Source of the DNA: Lachnospiraceae bacterium
Lineage (GTDB): Bacteria; Bacillota; Clostridia; Lachnospirales; Lachnospiraceae
NCBI GenBank assembly: GCA_017427775.1
Contig: JAFRSD010000048.1
Location: 1-60,805 of the forward strand
Reading direction: 5' to 3'
Length of the DNA stretch: 60,805 nt
The translations under genes and the position numbers were made by a program. This document shows positions 52,091-60,669 of the stretch, piece by piece. The first letter of the stretch is position 1, and each line of letters opens with the position of its first letter. The notes beneath the pieces are model-generated. The model had not been told where the DNA came from, searched no databases, and saw nothing but the letters and a program-made list of their open reading frames with translations.

Positions 52091-53845
52091 ATGAAAATCA
52101 AGAAAGAAAAATGGGTTATCAAAAGACGGGGCGGGGCCATGGAAGACATGGTCTCGCGGCTCGGCATCACGCCGGCATTTGCCAGAATTCTCTGCGGAAG
52201 AGGTTATGATTCCGCGGAGAAGGCAGCCGCCTTTCTGTACCCGGACGGCGCGGAACTGAAAACTGCGGAGGCTTTGCCGGACGCAGACAGGTTTTGCGCT
52301 TTTTTGTTTCAGGCGAAAGAACGCGGGCAGAAGGTCCGCGTGATCGGCGATTATGATGCCGACGGCGTAACGGCGACATTCCTGATGACGGAAGGCCTTA
52401 GAAGGTTCGGCATAGAGGCTGATTACCGTATCCCGGACCGCGTATCGGACGGTTACGGCATCAGTATCGGGATGGTCGAGGAAGCCGTATCGGACGGCAT
52501 CGGCGTCATTATTACTGTGGATAACGGCATAGCCGCGGTCGAGCAGGTCCGTTACGCGAAGGAGAAAGGACTTATCGTTCTCATTACGGATCATCATGAA
52601 CCGCAGGAGGAACTACCCGCCGCAGACGCGGTAGTGGATTTCAAGGTTAATCCCGATTATCCCGGGACGCCCGTTTCAGGTGCCGTTGTGGCAGCCAAGC
52701 TGATGGACTGTCTTTTGGGAAAATGCGGTCAGGAAGGCTTCCTGTATGAGCATATGGAGATCCTTGCGCTTTCCACAGTCGCCGATGTGATGGAACTTAC
52801 CGGCGAGAACCGTGTGATCGTTAAAACCGGACTTGCGAAGCCGATGGACCGCTGGAACCCGGGCCTTCGGGCGCTTGCGGCAGCAAACGGACTGAAGACC
52901 GAACCGAAGGCGTATTCGCTCGGATTTGTCTTAGCGCCGTGCATCAACGCGCTCGGAAGGTTGAAAAAGGCCGATCCCGGAGTGGCGCTTCTTGCGGAGC
53001 AGGACGAAACCGAAGCCATGAAGCTTGCGGAATCGCTTGTTGCGGCCAATTCGGTTCGAAAAGAGATGACGGCAAAGGCAATCGAAGATGCCTGCCGTGA
53101 GATAGATGCGCGCGGCGAGGAGGAAGCCCTGCCGATTGTATATGTGTCGGTGGACTGCCATGAGAGCATAGCCGGAATCGTTGCCGGAAAGCTGCGAGAA
53201 CGTTATTATGTGCCCGCGATTGTTCTTTGTAAGAGTGAAGACAGTCCGGAATACCTGAAGGGGTCCGGCCGAAGCATAGAAGAGTATAACATTTTCGAAG
53301 GACTGCAGTCCTGCTCGCAGTATCTGACCAAGTACGGCGGTCATGCGCAGGCTTGCGGACTGACGCTTCCCGCGGAATCCGTTGACGCTTTCCGTGAGGC
53401 ATTTATAAAGCATTTCCGCTCCGTAGGGGAAGGCGGTACCGAGAAACTCGTGATCGATCTTGTGATGCATTTTTCGGATCTCAGCGAGCAGTTTATCACG
53501 GAAATGGGACGAATGGAGCCTTTCGGTAAAGGAAACGCCCGCCCGGTGCTTGCGTCGCGGAATGTGATCGTAAGAAGGATCAGCCATTTCGGCCGTTCCA
53601 TACGGTATACGAGGCTTTTGCTTGAGGATGACATGGGTTCGGGAATTTCGGCCGTGTATTTCGGCTCGTCGGATGAATTCGTCAGGGAAATGAAAGAACA
53701 GAACGGCAAGGACGCGGTTGACGAAGCGTATGCGGGGCGCGGACGAGTTCCGATGCACATTCTTTACTCCGCGCAGAAGAGTTCCTACAGCGGAGAGATT
53801 GAGCTGACGGTTGAGCATTATCAGTTTCCGGGCATTTCCCGTTAA
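52091..53845 (+). CDS. recJ: Single-stranded-DNA-specific exonuclease RecJ
   Basis: 584 residues. A 5'-3' exonuclease acting in mismatch and recombination repair. The N-terminus carries the GITPAFARILCGRGYDS region. The DHH motifs are GDYDADGVTAT, DNGIA and TDHHEP, and DHHA1 has GRSIEEYNIFEGL and GGHAQACGLTL. The OB-like C-terminal domain is present (PFGKGNARPVL). It is compact compared with longer Bacillus RecJ. The RBS is weak (ATAAGGA), and it follows secDF by 27 bases, so read-through from the secDF promoter is likely. Confidence 0.94.
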   Translation: MKIKKEKWVIKRRGGAMEDMVSRLGITPAFARILCGRGYDSAEKAAAFLYPDGAELKTAEALPDADRFCAFLFQAKERGQKVRVIGDYDADGVTATFLMTEGLRRFGIEADYRIPDRVSDGYGISIGMVEEAVSDGIGVIITVDNGIAAVEQVRYAKEKGLIVLITDHHEPQEELPAADAVVDFKVNPDYPGTPVSGAVVAAKLMDCLLGKCGQEGFLYEHMEILALSTVADVMELTGENRVIVKTGLAKPMDRWNPGLRALAAANGLKTEPKAYSLGFVLAPCINALGRLKKADPGVALLAEQDETEAMKLAESLVAANSVRKEMTAKAIEDACREIDARGEEEALPIVYVSVDCHESIAGIVAGKLRERYYVPAIVLCKSEDSPEYLKGSGRSIEEYNIFEGLQSCSQYLTKYGGHAQACGLTLPAESVDAFREAFIKHFRSVGEGGTEKLVIDLVMHFSDLSEQFITEMGRMEPFGKGNARPVLASRNVIVRRISHFGRSIRYTRLLLEDDMGSGISAVYFGSSDEFVREMKEQNGKDAVDEAYAGRGRVPMHILYSAQKSSYSGEIELTVEHYQFPGISR

Positions 53846-53852
53846 CCCGTTG

Positions 53853-53881
53853 TTGCGGGATAACCTGCCGTGTGGTAAGAT
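53853..53881 (+). promoter_or_regulatory. Promoter of pyrC-pyrF
   Basis: TTGCGG at 53853-53858, 17-base spacer, TAAGAT at 53876-53881. I see no PyrR-type attenuator in the short leader. Confidence 0.65.
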
Positions 53882-53920
53882 ATTTGTGACCTTTAGGAAG
53901 AATCGGAAAGGAGTATGGTT

Positions 53921-55228
53921 ATGTTATTCGAAGGACGTATCGTATTAAAAGGCGGTCATGTGGTCGATCCGGAAACCGGACTCGATGAAGTGCGGGATAT
54001 CCGCATGGATGACGGAATCGTCTTAGATATCGCGAAAGATATCACACCTCATCCCGAGGATAAGGTCATTCAATGTGATGGGCATTACATTTTCCCGGGT
54101 TTCGTGGATCTGCATGTGCATTTCCGGGATCCCGGCCAGACCTATAAAGAAACGCTGATGACCGGAACGAAGGCAGCTGCGGCAGGCGGTTATACCGCGG
54201 TATGCCCGATGCCCAACACGCTTCCCGCCACCGACAATATCGAGAAGATCTCGACACTCATGAAGCGCTGCACGGAGGAGGCCGCGGTTAACGTATTCCC
54301 GATTTCCGCGATTACCAAAGACCAGGCGGGGCAGGAGCTCGTAAACATTCCTGCCGTGAAGCTTGCCGGCGCGGTAGCCATCTCCGAAGACGGCAAATCC
54401 GTCATGGACATCAAACTTTACGAGAAAGCAATGAAGATTGCCGCGAAGGAGCATATTCCGGTATTTGCCCATTGCGAAGAAAAGAACCTTGTGGCAGGCG
54501 GCGTCATTAACGCAGGCGAGAAGGCGGAGTCGCTCGGACTTCCCGGAATCAGCAACGCCGTTGAGAATATCATTACCGCAAGAGACATCTTCCTTGCGGG
54601 AGAGACCGGCGCGAAGCTGCATCTGTGCCATTGCTCGACCAAGGAGAGCATTGCTCTCGTCATGCTCGCGAAGAAGCTCGGCTATCATGTAACGGCCGAA
54701 GCCTGTCCGCATCATTTTGCGCTCTGCGACGAGGATATTCCGTGTGATGACGCAAATTACAAGATGAACCCGCCGCTTCGCAGTAAAGCCGATATGTATG
54801 CGGTTCGCGAGGGCTTGAAGAAGGGTATCATCGACTGCATTTCGACCGATCACGCGCCGCATGCCGAGGAAGAGAAGGCAGAGGGCTTCTTCAAGGCTCC
54901 GTTCGGAATTACCGGACTGGAGACCGCATTTGCCTTAAGCTATACGACGCTTGTTCTGGAAAGCGGCATGAAGCTGATCGACCTGATCCGTCTCATGAGC
55001 ACCAATCCCGCGAAGCTGATCGGTTACCAGGGCGGACGGATCGCTGTAGGAAAGCCCGCCGATCTTACGATCTGCTCGCTTGAAGAGTGGAAGGTGGATA
55101 AGAACGCTTTCATCTCGAAAGGCAAGAATACGCCGTTCCACGGAAAGAAAGTGTTCGGAAGAGTGCTCCGCACATTTGTCAAGGGACATATGGTTTACCA
55201 GAACCCGGACTGCGACATGCTGTTTTAA
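53921..55228 (+). CDS. pyrC: Dihydroorotase
   Basis: 435 residues from the ATG 7 bases after AAAGGAG; the ATG at 53915 is too close to the RBS. Third step of pyrimidine synthesis: carbamoyl-aspartate to dihydroorotate. The zinc site DLHVHFRDPGQTYKETL, AGGYTAVCPMPNTLP, CEEKNL (FAHCEEK), LCHCSTKES and STDHAPHAEEEK are intact, as in type I dihydroorotases. It is followed 24 bases later by pyrF. Confidence 0.96.
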   Translation: MLFEGRIVLKGGHVVDPETGLDEVRDIRMDDGIVLDIAKDITPHPEDKVIQCDGHYIFPGFVDLHVHFRDPGQTYKETLMTGTKAAAAGGYTAVCPMPNTLPATDNIEKISTLMKRCTEEAAVNVFPISAITKDQAGQELVNIPAVKLAGAVAISEDGKSVMDIKLYEKAMKIAAKEHIPVFAHCEEKNLVAGGVINAGEKAESLGLPGISNAVENIITARDIFLAGETGAKLHLCHCSTKESIALVMLAKKLGYHVTAEACPHHFALCDEDIPCDDANYKMNPPLRSKADMYAVREGLKKGIIDCISTDHAPHAEEEKAEGFFKAPFGITGLETAFALSYTTLVLESGMKLIDLIRLMSTNPAKLIGYQGGRIAVGKPADLTICSLEEWKVDKNAFISKGKNTPFHGKKVFGRVLRTFVKGHMVYQNPDCDMLF

Positions 55229-55252
55229 AAATTCCCGAAAGGATTCATACCT

Positions 55253-56182
55253 ATGATTTCGAAACTGATCAATGAGATTGTTAAGAAGGATGCACCGATC
55301 GTTGTCGGACTTGACCCGATGCTTTCGTATATCCCTGATTTCGTTAAGGCGGACGCGTTCGCAAAGTACGGCGAGACGCTCGAGGGCGCTGCCGCAGCGG
55401 TATGGGAGTACAATAAGGCAATTGTGGATGCCGTATATGACCTGATTCCGTGCGTAAAGCCGCAGATCGCGATGTATGAGCAGTTCGGCATCCCCGGTTT
55501 GCTTGTTTACAAGAATACGGTAGATTATTGTAAGAAGAAAGGTCTCGTCGTGATCGGCGACGTAAAGCGCGGCGACATCGGTTCGACTTCCGCTGCCTAC
55601 GCAACGGCGCATCTCGGAACCATCACCGTCGGCGCGAACACATTTGCCCCCTTTGACGAGGATTTCGCGACGGTTAACCCTTACCTCGGTTCCGACGGCG
55701 TGAAGCCGTTCATCGATGTCTGTAATGCTAATGACCGCGGCATATTCCTTCTCGTTAAGACGTCCAATCCCAGTAGCGGCGAGTTCCAGGACCGCCTGAT
55801 TGACGGATGCCCGCTTTACGAGAGAGTAGCCGAGAAGGTCTGTGAGTGGGGCAGTCTCAGCATGGACGGCGACTACAGTAACGTCGGCTGCGTAGTCGGT
55901 GCAACCTATCCCGAGATGGGACGCGTGCTCCGTGAAGTGATGCCGAAGGCATACATCCTTGTGCCCGGTTACGGCGCGCAGGGCGGTACCGCGGATGGAC
56001 TGAAGCCTTACTTCAACGAGGACGGTCTCGGCGCGATCGTCAATTCGTCGCGCGGTATCATTGCCGCATACAAGAAAGAGCCTTATTTGAGCCGTTTCGG
56101 TGAGAAGGGCTTTGCGGATGCCGCAAGACAGGCCGTGATCGATATGAAGAACGACATCAACGGAGCCGTTTTCGGTCGATAG
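55253..56182 (+). CDS. pyrF: Orotidine 5'-phosphate decarboxylase (long type)
   Basis: 309 residues. Final step to UMP. The active-site motif is VIGDVKRGDIGSTSAAYA, with Asp and Lys residues in place. Other family segments are VVGLDPMLSYIPDF at the N-terminus, VKTSNPSSGEFQ, GYGAQGGTADGL and VNSSRGI. The length fits the second PyrF group (about 300 residues) rather than the 230-240-residue Bacillus type. It is co-transcribed with pyrC. Confidence 0.96.
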   Translation: MISKLINEIVKKDAPIVVGLDPMLSYIPDFVKADAFAKYGETLEGAAAAVWEYNKAIVDAVYDLIPCVKPQIAMYEQFGIPGLLVYKNTVDYCKKKGLVVIGDVKRGDIGSTSAAYATAHLGTITVGANTFAPFDEDFATVNPYLGSDGVKPFIDVCNANDRGIFLLVKTSNPSSGEFQDRLIDGCPLYERVAEKVCEWGSLSMDGDYSNVGCVVGATYPEMGRVLREVMPKAYILVPGYGAQGGTADGLKPYFNEDGLGAIVNSSRGIIAAYKKEPYLSRFGEKGFADAARQAVIDMKNDINGAVFGR

Positions 56183-56195
56183 AAGCCGATTGGTG

Positions 56196-56224
56196 TTGCA
56201 TTTTCCGTAAGATTGTTATATATT
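56196..56224 (+). promoter_or_regulatory. Promoter of leuS
   Basis: TTGCAT at 56196-56201, 17-base spacer, TATATT at 56219-56224. A CATTTTCCG element (56199-56207) overlaps the -35 box. There is no room for a T-box before the ATG. Confidence 0.7.
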
Positions 56225-56264
56225 TTGATACAAATTTCGTGTGGTTCTAAAGGAGTTACGAGTT

Positions 56265-58700
56265 ATGGCTGCTTATGATTATTCCGCCATCGAAAAGAAA
56301 TGGCAGAAGTACTGGGAGGAGCACGAGACGTTTAAGACGGACGTGTGGGACTTCTCAAAACCGAAATACTATGTGCTCGATATGTTTCCGTATCCGTCGG
56401 GCGTAGGCCTTCATGCAGGTCATCCCGAAGGTTATACCGCAACGGATATCATGTCCCGTATGAAGAGAATGCAGGGCTATAATGTCCTTCATCCGATGGG
56501 ATATGACTCCTTCGGTCTTCCGGCGGAGCAGTATGCCGTAACGACCGGACATCATCCGAACGGCTTTACGCAGGAGAATATCAAAACATTCGGAAAGCAG
56601 CTTCGTGAACTCGGATTTGACTATGACTGGTCGAAGATGATCGCGACCTCGGATCCGGAGTACTATAAGTGGACGCAGTGGATCTTTAAGCAGCTGTATC
56701 TTGCCGGCTACGCAAAGTATATTGACATGCCGGTTAACTGGTGTGAAGAGCTCGGAACCGTTCTTAGCAATGACGAGGTTATCGACGGTAAGAGTGAGCG
56801 CGGCGGCTATCCTGTAGTTCGTAAGAACATGAAGCAGTGGGTTATTGACCAGCCCGCATTTGCCGAGCAGCTTCTTCAGGGACTTGAGGAGATTGACTGG
56901 CCCGAATCCACGAAGCTCATGCAGCAGAACTGGATCGGCAAATCCACCGGTGTTGAAGTGAAATTCCAGATCGTCGGAGGCGGGGAGTTCTCTATCTTCA
57001 CGACCTGTATCGAGACGATTTACGGTATTACCTTTATGGTACTTGCTCCCGACGGAGAGATTGTAAAGACGCTTCTTGACCGCGTACAGAACCGCGCGGA
57101 GGTTGACGCTTATATTGCGGAAACGCTTAAGAAGAACGACATGGACCGTACCGAACTTAATAAGACGAAGTCCGGCTGCGAGCTGAAGGGCGTTACTTGT
57201 ATCAACCCCGTAAACGGCCGCGAAGTTCGTATGTTCATCGGCGATTTCGTACTTGCCAATTACGGAACCGGTGCCGTTATGGCGGTTCCTTCCCACGACC
57301 AGAGAGACTTTGAGTACGCAATCGCGCACAATATCGATATGCTTCAGGTAATCGACGGCGATGAGAAACTCGGCCATGTTGACGTAAGCGGCCAGGCGTT
57401 CGAAAAAGGCGATTATCTCGGAAAAGGCTACCGCCTGATCAATTCCGAGGAGTTCACCGGCCTTACCGTTGAAGAGGCTAAGGAAGCCATCACCTCAAAG
57501 CTTGAGAAGATGGGCGTAGCAAAGCGTACCGTTAATTATCACTTCCGTGAGTGGATTTTCGCCCGTCAGCGTTACTGGGGCGAGCCCGTACCGGTTGTAC
57601 ATACCGAGGACGGCGGCATCCATGTACTTGACGATGACGAGCTTCCGCTTATACTTCCGGAACTTGACGACTACAAGGGCCACAACGGCAAGGCTCCGCT
57701 TGAAAATGCGACCGAATGGAAGAAATACGACCATAACGGAATCAAGGGTACCCGCGAGACTTCTACGATGCCCGGTTCCGCAGGTTCTTCCTGGTATTTC
57801 CTTCGTTATATCGATCCGCACAACGATAAGCAGCTTGCGGATCCCGAGCTTTTGAAGCACTGGATGCCGGTTGACCTTTACATAGGCGGACCGGAGCATG
57901 CGGTAGGACATCTGATGTACAGCCGTATCTGGAACCGTTTTCTGTATGACAAAGGCATCGCGCCGACCAAGGAACCGTTCAAGAAGCTGATCCACCAGGG
58001 TATGATCCTCGGTTCGAACGGCATCAAGATGGGCAAGCGTTTCCCTGAGTATGTAGTAAACCCGAGCGATATCGTTCGTGATTTCGGCGCCGACACGCTT
58101 CGTCTGTATCTGATGTTCATGGGACCGCTCGAGGTCAGCAAGCCGTGGAGCAACACCGGTGTAGAGGGAGCCAAGAAGTTTCTGAACCGTGTATGGACGT
58201 TCTTCACGGAGCCGGCAAATATCAAAGATGACGCCGCTAAGGACCTTGAAAAGGTTTACCATCAGACCATTAAGAAGGTTACGAACGACTTTGAAAAGAT
58301 CGCGTTTAATACCGCGATCAGTCAGATGATGATCTTCGTAAACGCCTGTTACAAGACCGGAAGCTGCCCGAAGGAATATGCAGAAGGCTTCATCAAGATG
58401 CTTTCCTGCATCAGCCCGCATATCTGTGAGGAAATCTGGAGCATCCTCGGTCACGAGGGCACCATTGCTTACGAGGCATGGCCCGCATACGACGAAGCCA
58501 AGACCAAGGAAGATACGATTGAGATCGCCGTTCAGGTAAACGGCAAAGTCCGTGCAAAGGTTAATGTAACCCTTGAAGAGGACGAAGACGCCGTATGGGC
58601 GAAGATTCTCGACTCCGACGCAAACCGCTTCATTGACGGCTTCAACGTAGTGAAGAAGATCTACGTAAAGGGCAAGATCTTCAATATCGTAGTAAAGTAA
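56265..58700 (+). CDS. leuS: Leucyl-tRNA synthetase
   Basis: 811 residues from the ATG after AAAGGAGTTACG; an in-frame GTG at 56241 lies before that RBS. Class I signature MFPYPSGVGLHAGHPEGY (HAGH) and GYDSFGLPAEQYA are present. The CP1 editing domain keeps GTGAVMAVPSHDQRD with its Asp, but the usual TTRPDT reads TTCIET. The second signature, usually KMSKS, reads KMGKR (NGIKMGKRFPEYVVNP). The remaining catalytic core and the anticodon-binding domain look normal, so it should charge tRNA-Leu. It is not preceded by a T-box, although a leucine-type T-box occurs elsewhere in the window. Confidence 0.96.
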   Translation: MAAYDYSAIEKKWQKYWEEHETFKTDVWDFSKPKYYVLDMFPYPSGVGLHAGHPEGYTATDIMSRMKRMQGYNVLHPMGYDSFGLPAEQYAVTTGHHPNGFTQENIKTFGKQLRELGFDYDWSKMIATSDPEYYKWTQWIFKQLYLAGYAKYIDMPVNWCEELGTVLSNDEVIDGKSERGGYPVVRKNMKQWVIDQPAFAEQLLQGLEEIDWPESTKLMQQNWIGKSTGVEVKFQIVGGGEFSIFTTCIETIYGITFMVLAPDGEIVKTLLDRVQNRAEVDAYIAETLKKNDMDRTELNKTKSGCELKGVTCINPVNGREVRMFIGDFVLANYGTGAVMAVPSHDQRDFEYAIAHNIDMLQVIDGDEKLGHVDVSGQAFEKGDYLGKGYRLINSEEFTGLTVEEAKEAITSKLEKMGVAKRTVNYHFREWIFARQRYWGEPVPVVHTEDGGIHVLDDDELPLILPELDDYKGHNGKAPLENATEWKKYDHNGIKGTRETSTMPGSAGSSWYFLRYIDPHNDKQLADPELLKHWMPVDLYIGGPEHAVGHLMYSRIWNRFLYDKGIAPTKEPFKKLIHQGMILGSNGIKMGKRFPEYVVNPSDIVRDFGADTLRLYLMFMGPLEVSKPWSNTGVEGAKKFLNRVWTFFTEPANIKDDAAKDLEKVYHQTIKKVTNDFEKIAFNTAISQMMIFVNACYKTGSCPKEYAEGFIKMLSCISPHICEEIWSILGHEGTIAYEAWPAYDEAKTKEDTIEIAVQVNGKVRAKVNVTLEEDEDAVWAKILDSDANRFIDGFNVVKKIYVKGKIFNIVVK

Positions 58701-58710
58701 TTAATTGAAA

Positions 58711-58738
58711 AGGACATCCTTCGGGGTGTCCTTTTTTT
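58711..58738 (+). terminator. Terminator after leuS
   Basis: 9-bp stem AGGACATCC/GGGTGTCCT around TTCG, followed by seven T. Confidence 0.95.
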
Positions 58739-58751
58739 CTCTTCCGCGGGC

Positions 58752-58798
58752 ATGATCCCGATAAGAATTGTATTCAGTTACAATTCGTTCGGGATCAT
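58752..58798. repeat. Long hairpin between leuS and luxS
   Basis: ATGATCCCG (58752-58760) pairs with CGGGATCAT (58790-58798), and GAATTGTA (58765-58772) pairs with TACAATTC (58779-58786). No T-run follows. I see nothing else in the gap up to the luxS terminator at 58896. Confidence 0.55.
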
Positions 58799-58895
58799 AG
58801 CCCAGGCAAAGCGTTCGTCCAAACACACGGATTAGGGAGACTCTAACTTACTCTATCTTTCTGACAGATTAACCATCCTTTTAAACAAAAAAATA

Positions 58896-58939
58896 GGGGG
58901 GCTCTCCGCCGCGGGCGTGTCCGCGGCGGAGAGCCCCCC
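58896..58939. terminator. Very strong bidirectional terminator of luxS
   Basis: 19-bp perfect stem (58896-58914 with 58921-58939), GC-rich, with a 6-base loop. On the minus strand it is followed by TATTTTTTT, so it chiefly ends luxS. Confidence 0.93.
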
Positions 58940-58947
58940 CAACCGGA

Positions 58948-59427
58948 TTAAGCCGGATAGGTGTAATGTTCGGGTGTGAAGTTATCCAGCACCTCACGTG
59001 TGAACTTCTCCGCAAAATAACTTGCCATCGGCAGGTTGAAGTCGAGGTAGTTACCGCAGCAATCAGGGGTAGCACCCGGGATATCGGAGTCGTAGTTGCG
59101 GATAAACGTGAACATATTCTTGATAAGATCATAGATATCCGTAGACTTGAGGTCACCCGTCAGGATGAGATAGAAGCCGGTGCGGCATCCCATCGGTCCG
59201 AAATAGATGACTTTGGACTGCCATTCGGGATCATTCCGAACGAAGGTGGCGCCGAGATGCTCGATTGCGTGAATCTCAGCGGTATTCATGGCAGGCTCGT
59301 AATTCGGACGGGTTACACGGATGTCAAATGTGGTAACAACGTTGCCGTTAACATCGTCCTTTCTGGAAACGTAAATACCCGGCAGAAGGCGGGTGTGATC
59401 AACTTTAAAACTTTCTATGAGTTTCAT
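58948..59427 (-). CDS. luxS: S-ribosylhomocysteine lyase (AI-2 synthesis)
   Basis: 159 residues from the ATG after AGGAGGTCTTCCT on the minus strand. The open frame extends far upstream, but without an RBS and across the promoter. It cleaves S-ribosylhomocysteine to homocysteine and DPD, the AI-2 precursor. Metal ligands are H53 and H57 (EIHAIEHLGATF) and the Cys in PDCCGNY; the catalytic Cys is in GPMGCRTGFY. It is stand-alone with its own promoter; no pfs gene is adjacent. Confidence 0.97.
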   Translation of the reverse strand: MKLIESFKVDHTRLLPGIYVSRKDDVNGNVVTTFDIRVTRPNYEPAMNTAEIHAIEHLGATFVRNDPEWQSKVIYFGPMGCRTGFYLILTGDLKSTDIYDLIKNMFTFIRNYDSDIPGATPDCCGNYLDFNLPMASYFAEKFTREVLDNFTPEHYTYPA

Positions 59428-59463
59428 AGGAAGACCTCCTAAAATGAATTCTTTAATATATCT

Positions 59464-59492
59464 ATTATAGTCCCAAAGAAGGATTATTTCAA
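59464..59492 (-). promoter_or_regulatory. Promoter of luxS
   Basis: On the minus strand: TTGAAA (59492-59487), 17 bases, TATAAT (59469-59464). Confidence 0.85.
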
Positions 59493-59623
59493 ACAAAAAC
59501 TTGTATGTTTCGGTCGTTTTCATAGAGTTTTCACGAATGACAAATAATACATCATGACGGTTCCCTTTTCCGCCCGAAGTGTTGTATAATAAGTGTTGAT
59601 AAAGAAAAAGAGAGGAATCCGCC

Positions 59624-60583
59624 ATGAAAATCGTTTTTTTGGAAGTCAATACGCTCGGTAAAGACGTAACGCTTGAGAAGTTCCGCGAACTCGGCGACGT
59701 GGTCACGTATCCGCTTTCGGATCCGGCGGAAAATGCGAACCGTATCAAGGATGCCGATATCGTTGTCGTAAACAAGATTCCGGTCAACGAATCGCTTCTT
59801 AAGGATGCTCCTAATGTAAAGCTTGTGTGCCTTACCGCGACCGGAACGAACAATGTCGATTTTGCATATACGAACAGAAGCGGAATTGCCGTTGCCAATG
59901 TAAAGGGCTACTCGACGGAAAGCGTTGTGCAGCATACGTTTGCGATGCTTTTCTATCTGTATGAGAAGCTCGCCTATTATGATAATTTCGTCAAATCGGA
60001 GGAATATGTCCGAAATGACGTGTTCAGCCATTTTACGGTTCCGTTCCGGGAACTTGCGGGCAAGAACTGGGGCATTATCGGACTCGGTACGATCGGCATG
60101 CGCGTAGCGGAAACAGCGAAGGCTTTCGGATGCAAGGTAATCTATTACAGTACGAGCGGAAAGCACGACTGCGATACCTACGAAAGAAAGAGCCTCGAAG
60201 ATCTGCTTAAGGAATCGGATATTGTCTCGATTCATGCGCCGTTAAATTCGAATACCTTCCAATTGATGAATAAAGAGCGCTTTGCCCTGATGAAGAAGGA
60301 CGCCATCCTGCTGAATCTCGGCCGGGGACCGATCATAAAGGAGGATGATCTTGCGGAAGCACTGCAGAACGGAACGATTGCAGCCGCGGGACTTGACGTT
60401 CTCTGTGTGGAGCCGATGGCAAAGGACAATCCGCTGCTTCCGATCAAGGACTCGACGAAGCTTCTGATCACGCCGCATATCGCCTGGGCGACCATAGAAG
60501 CAAGGCAGCGCTGCGCCGATGAAGTATATGAGAACATGAAAGCCTATTTCCGCGGCGAGAAGCGGAACATCGTGACCGGCTGA
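59624..60583 (+). CDS. D-2-hydroxyacid dehydrogenase (glycerate dehydrogenase-like)
   Basis: 319 residues. NAD-binding motif GIIGLGTIGMRVAETAKAFG (about 145-164), catalytic Arg in LNLGRGPI, Glu in GLDVLCVEPM, and His in ITPHIAWAT. The closest group by memory is hydroxypyruvate reductase/glycerate dehydrogenase; D-lactate dehydrogenase-like activity is an alternative. The RBS GAGAGGAA is at 59610-59617. A TATAAT at 59585-59590 is a likely -10 box with no good -35. Divergent from luxS. Confidence 0.9.
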   Translation: MKIVFLEVNTLGKDVTLEKFRELGDVVTYPLSDPAENANRIKDADIVVVNKIPVNESLLKDAPNVKLVCLTATGTNNVDFAYTNRSGIAVANVKGYSTESVVQHTFAMLFYLYEKLAYYDNFVKSEEYVRNDVFSHFTVPFRELAGKNWGIIGLGTIGMRVAETAKAFGCKVIYYSTSGKHDCDTYERKSLEDLLKESDIVSIHAPLNSNTFQLMNKERFALMKKDAILLNLGRGPIIKEDDLAEALQNGTIAAAGLDVLCVEPMAKDNPLLPIKDSTKLLITPHIAWATIEARQRCADEVYENMKAYFRGEKRNIVTG

Positions 60584-60669
60584 TAAACGAAGCCGGCTGC
60601 CCCGGTGGAAAAAGGCAGGAGAATCATTAAAAAATCAGCAATTTTACTAAAAAACACCCCGATTTGATA

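Noticed and set aside
53846-53920. PyrR attenuator or uracil-sensing leader ahead of pyrC
   Set aside because: The leader is too short, and no terminator/antiterminator pair or PyrR binding loop is seen.
56183-56264. T-box ahead of leuS
   Set aside because: Only 82 bases lie between pyrF and leuS; no AGTA, T-box or terminator sequence is found.
58948-59898. 316-codon form of LuxS
   Set aside because: The extra N-terminal part crosses the luxS promoter and RBS; the 159-residue form matches the family length exactly.
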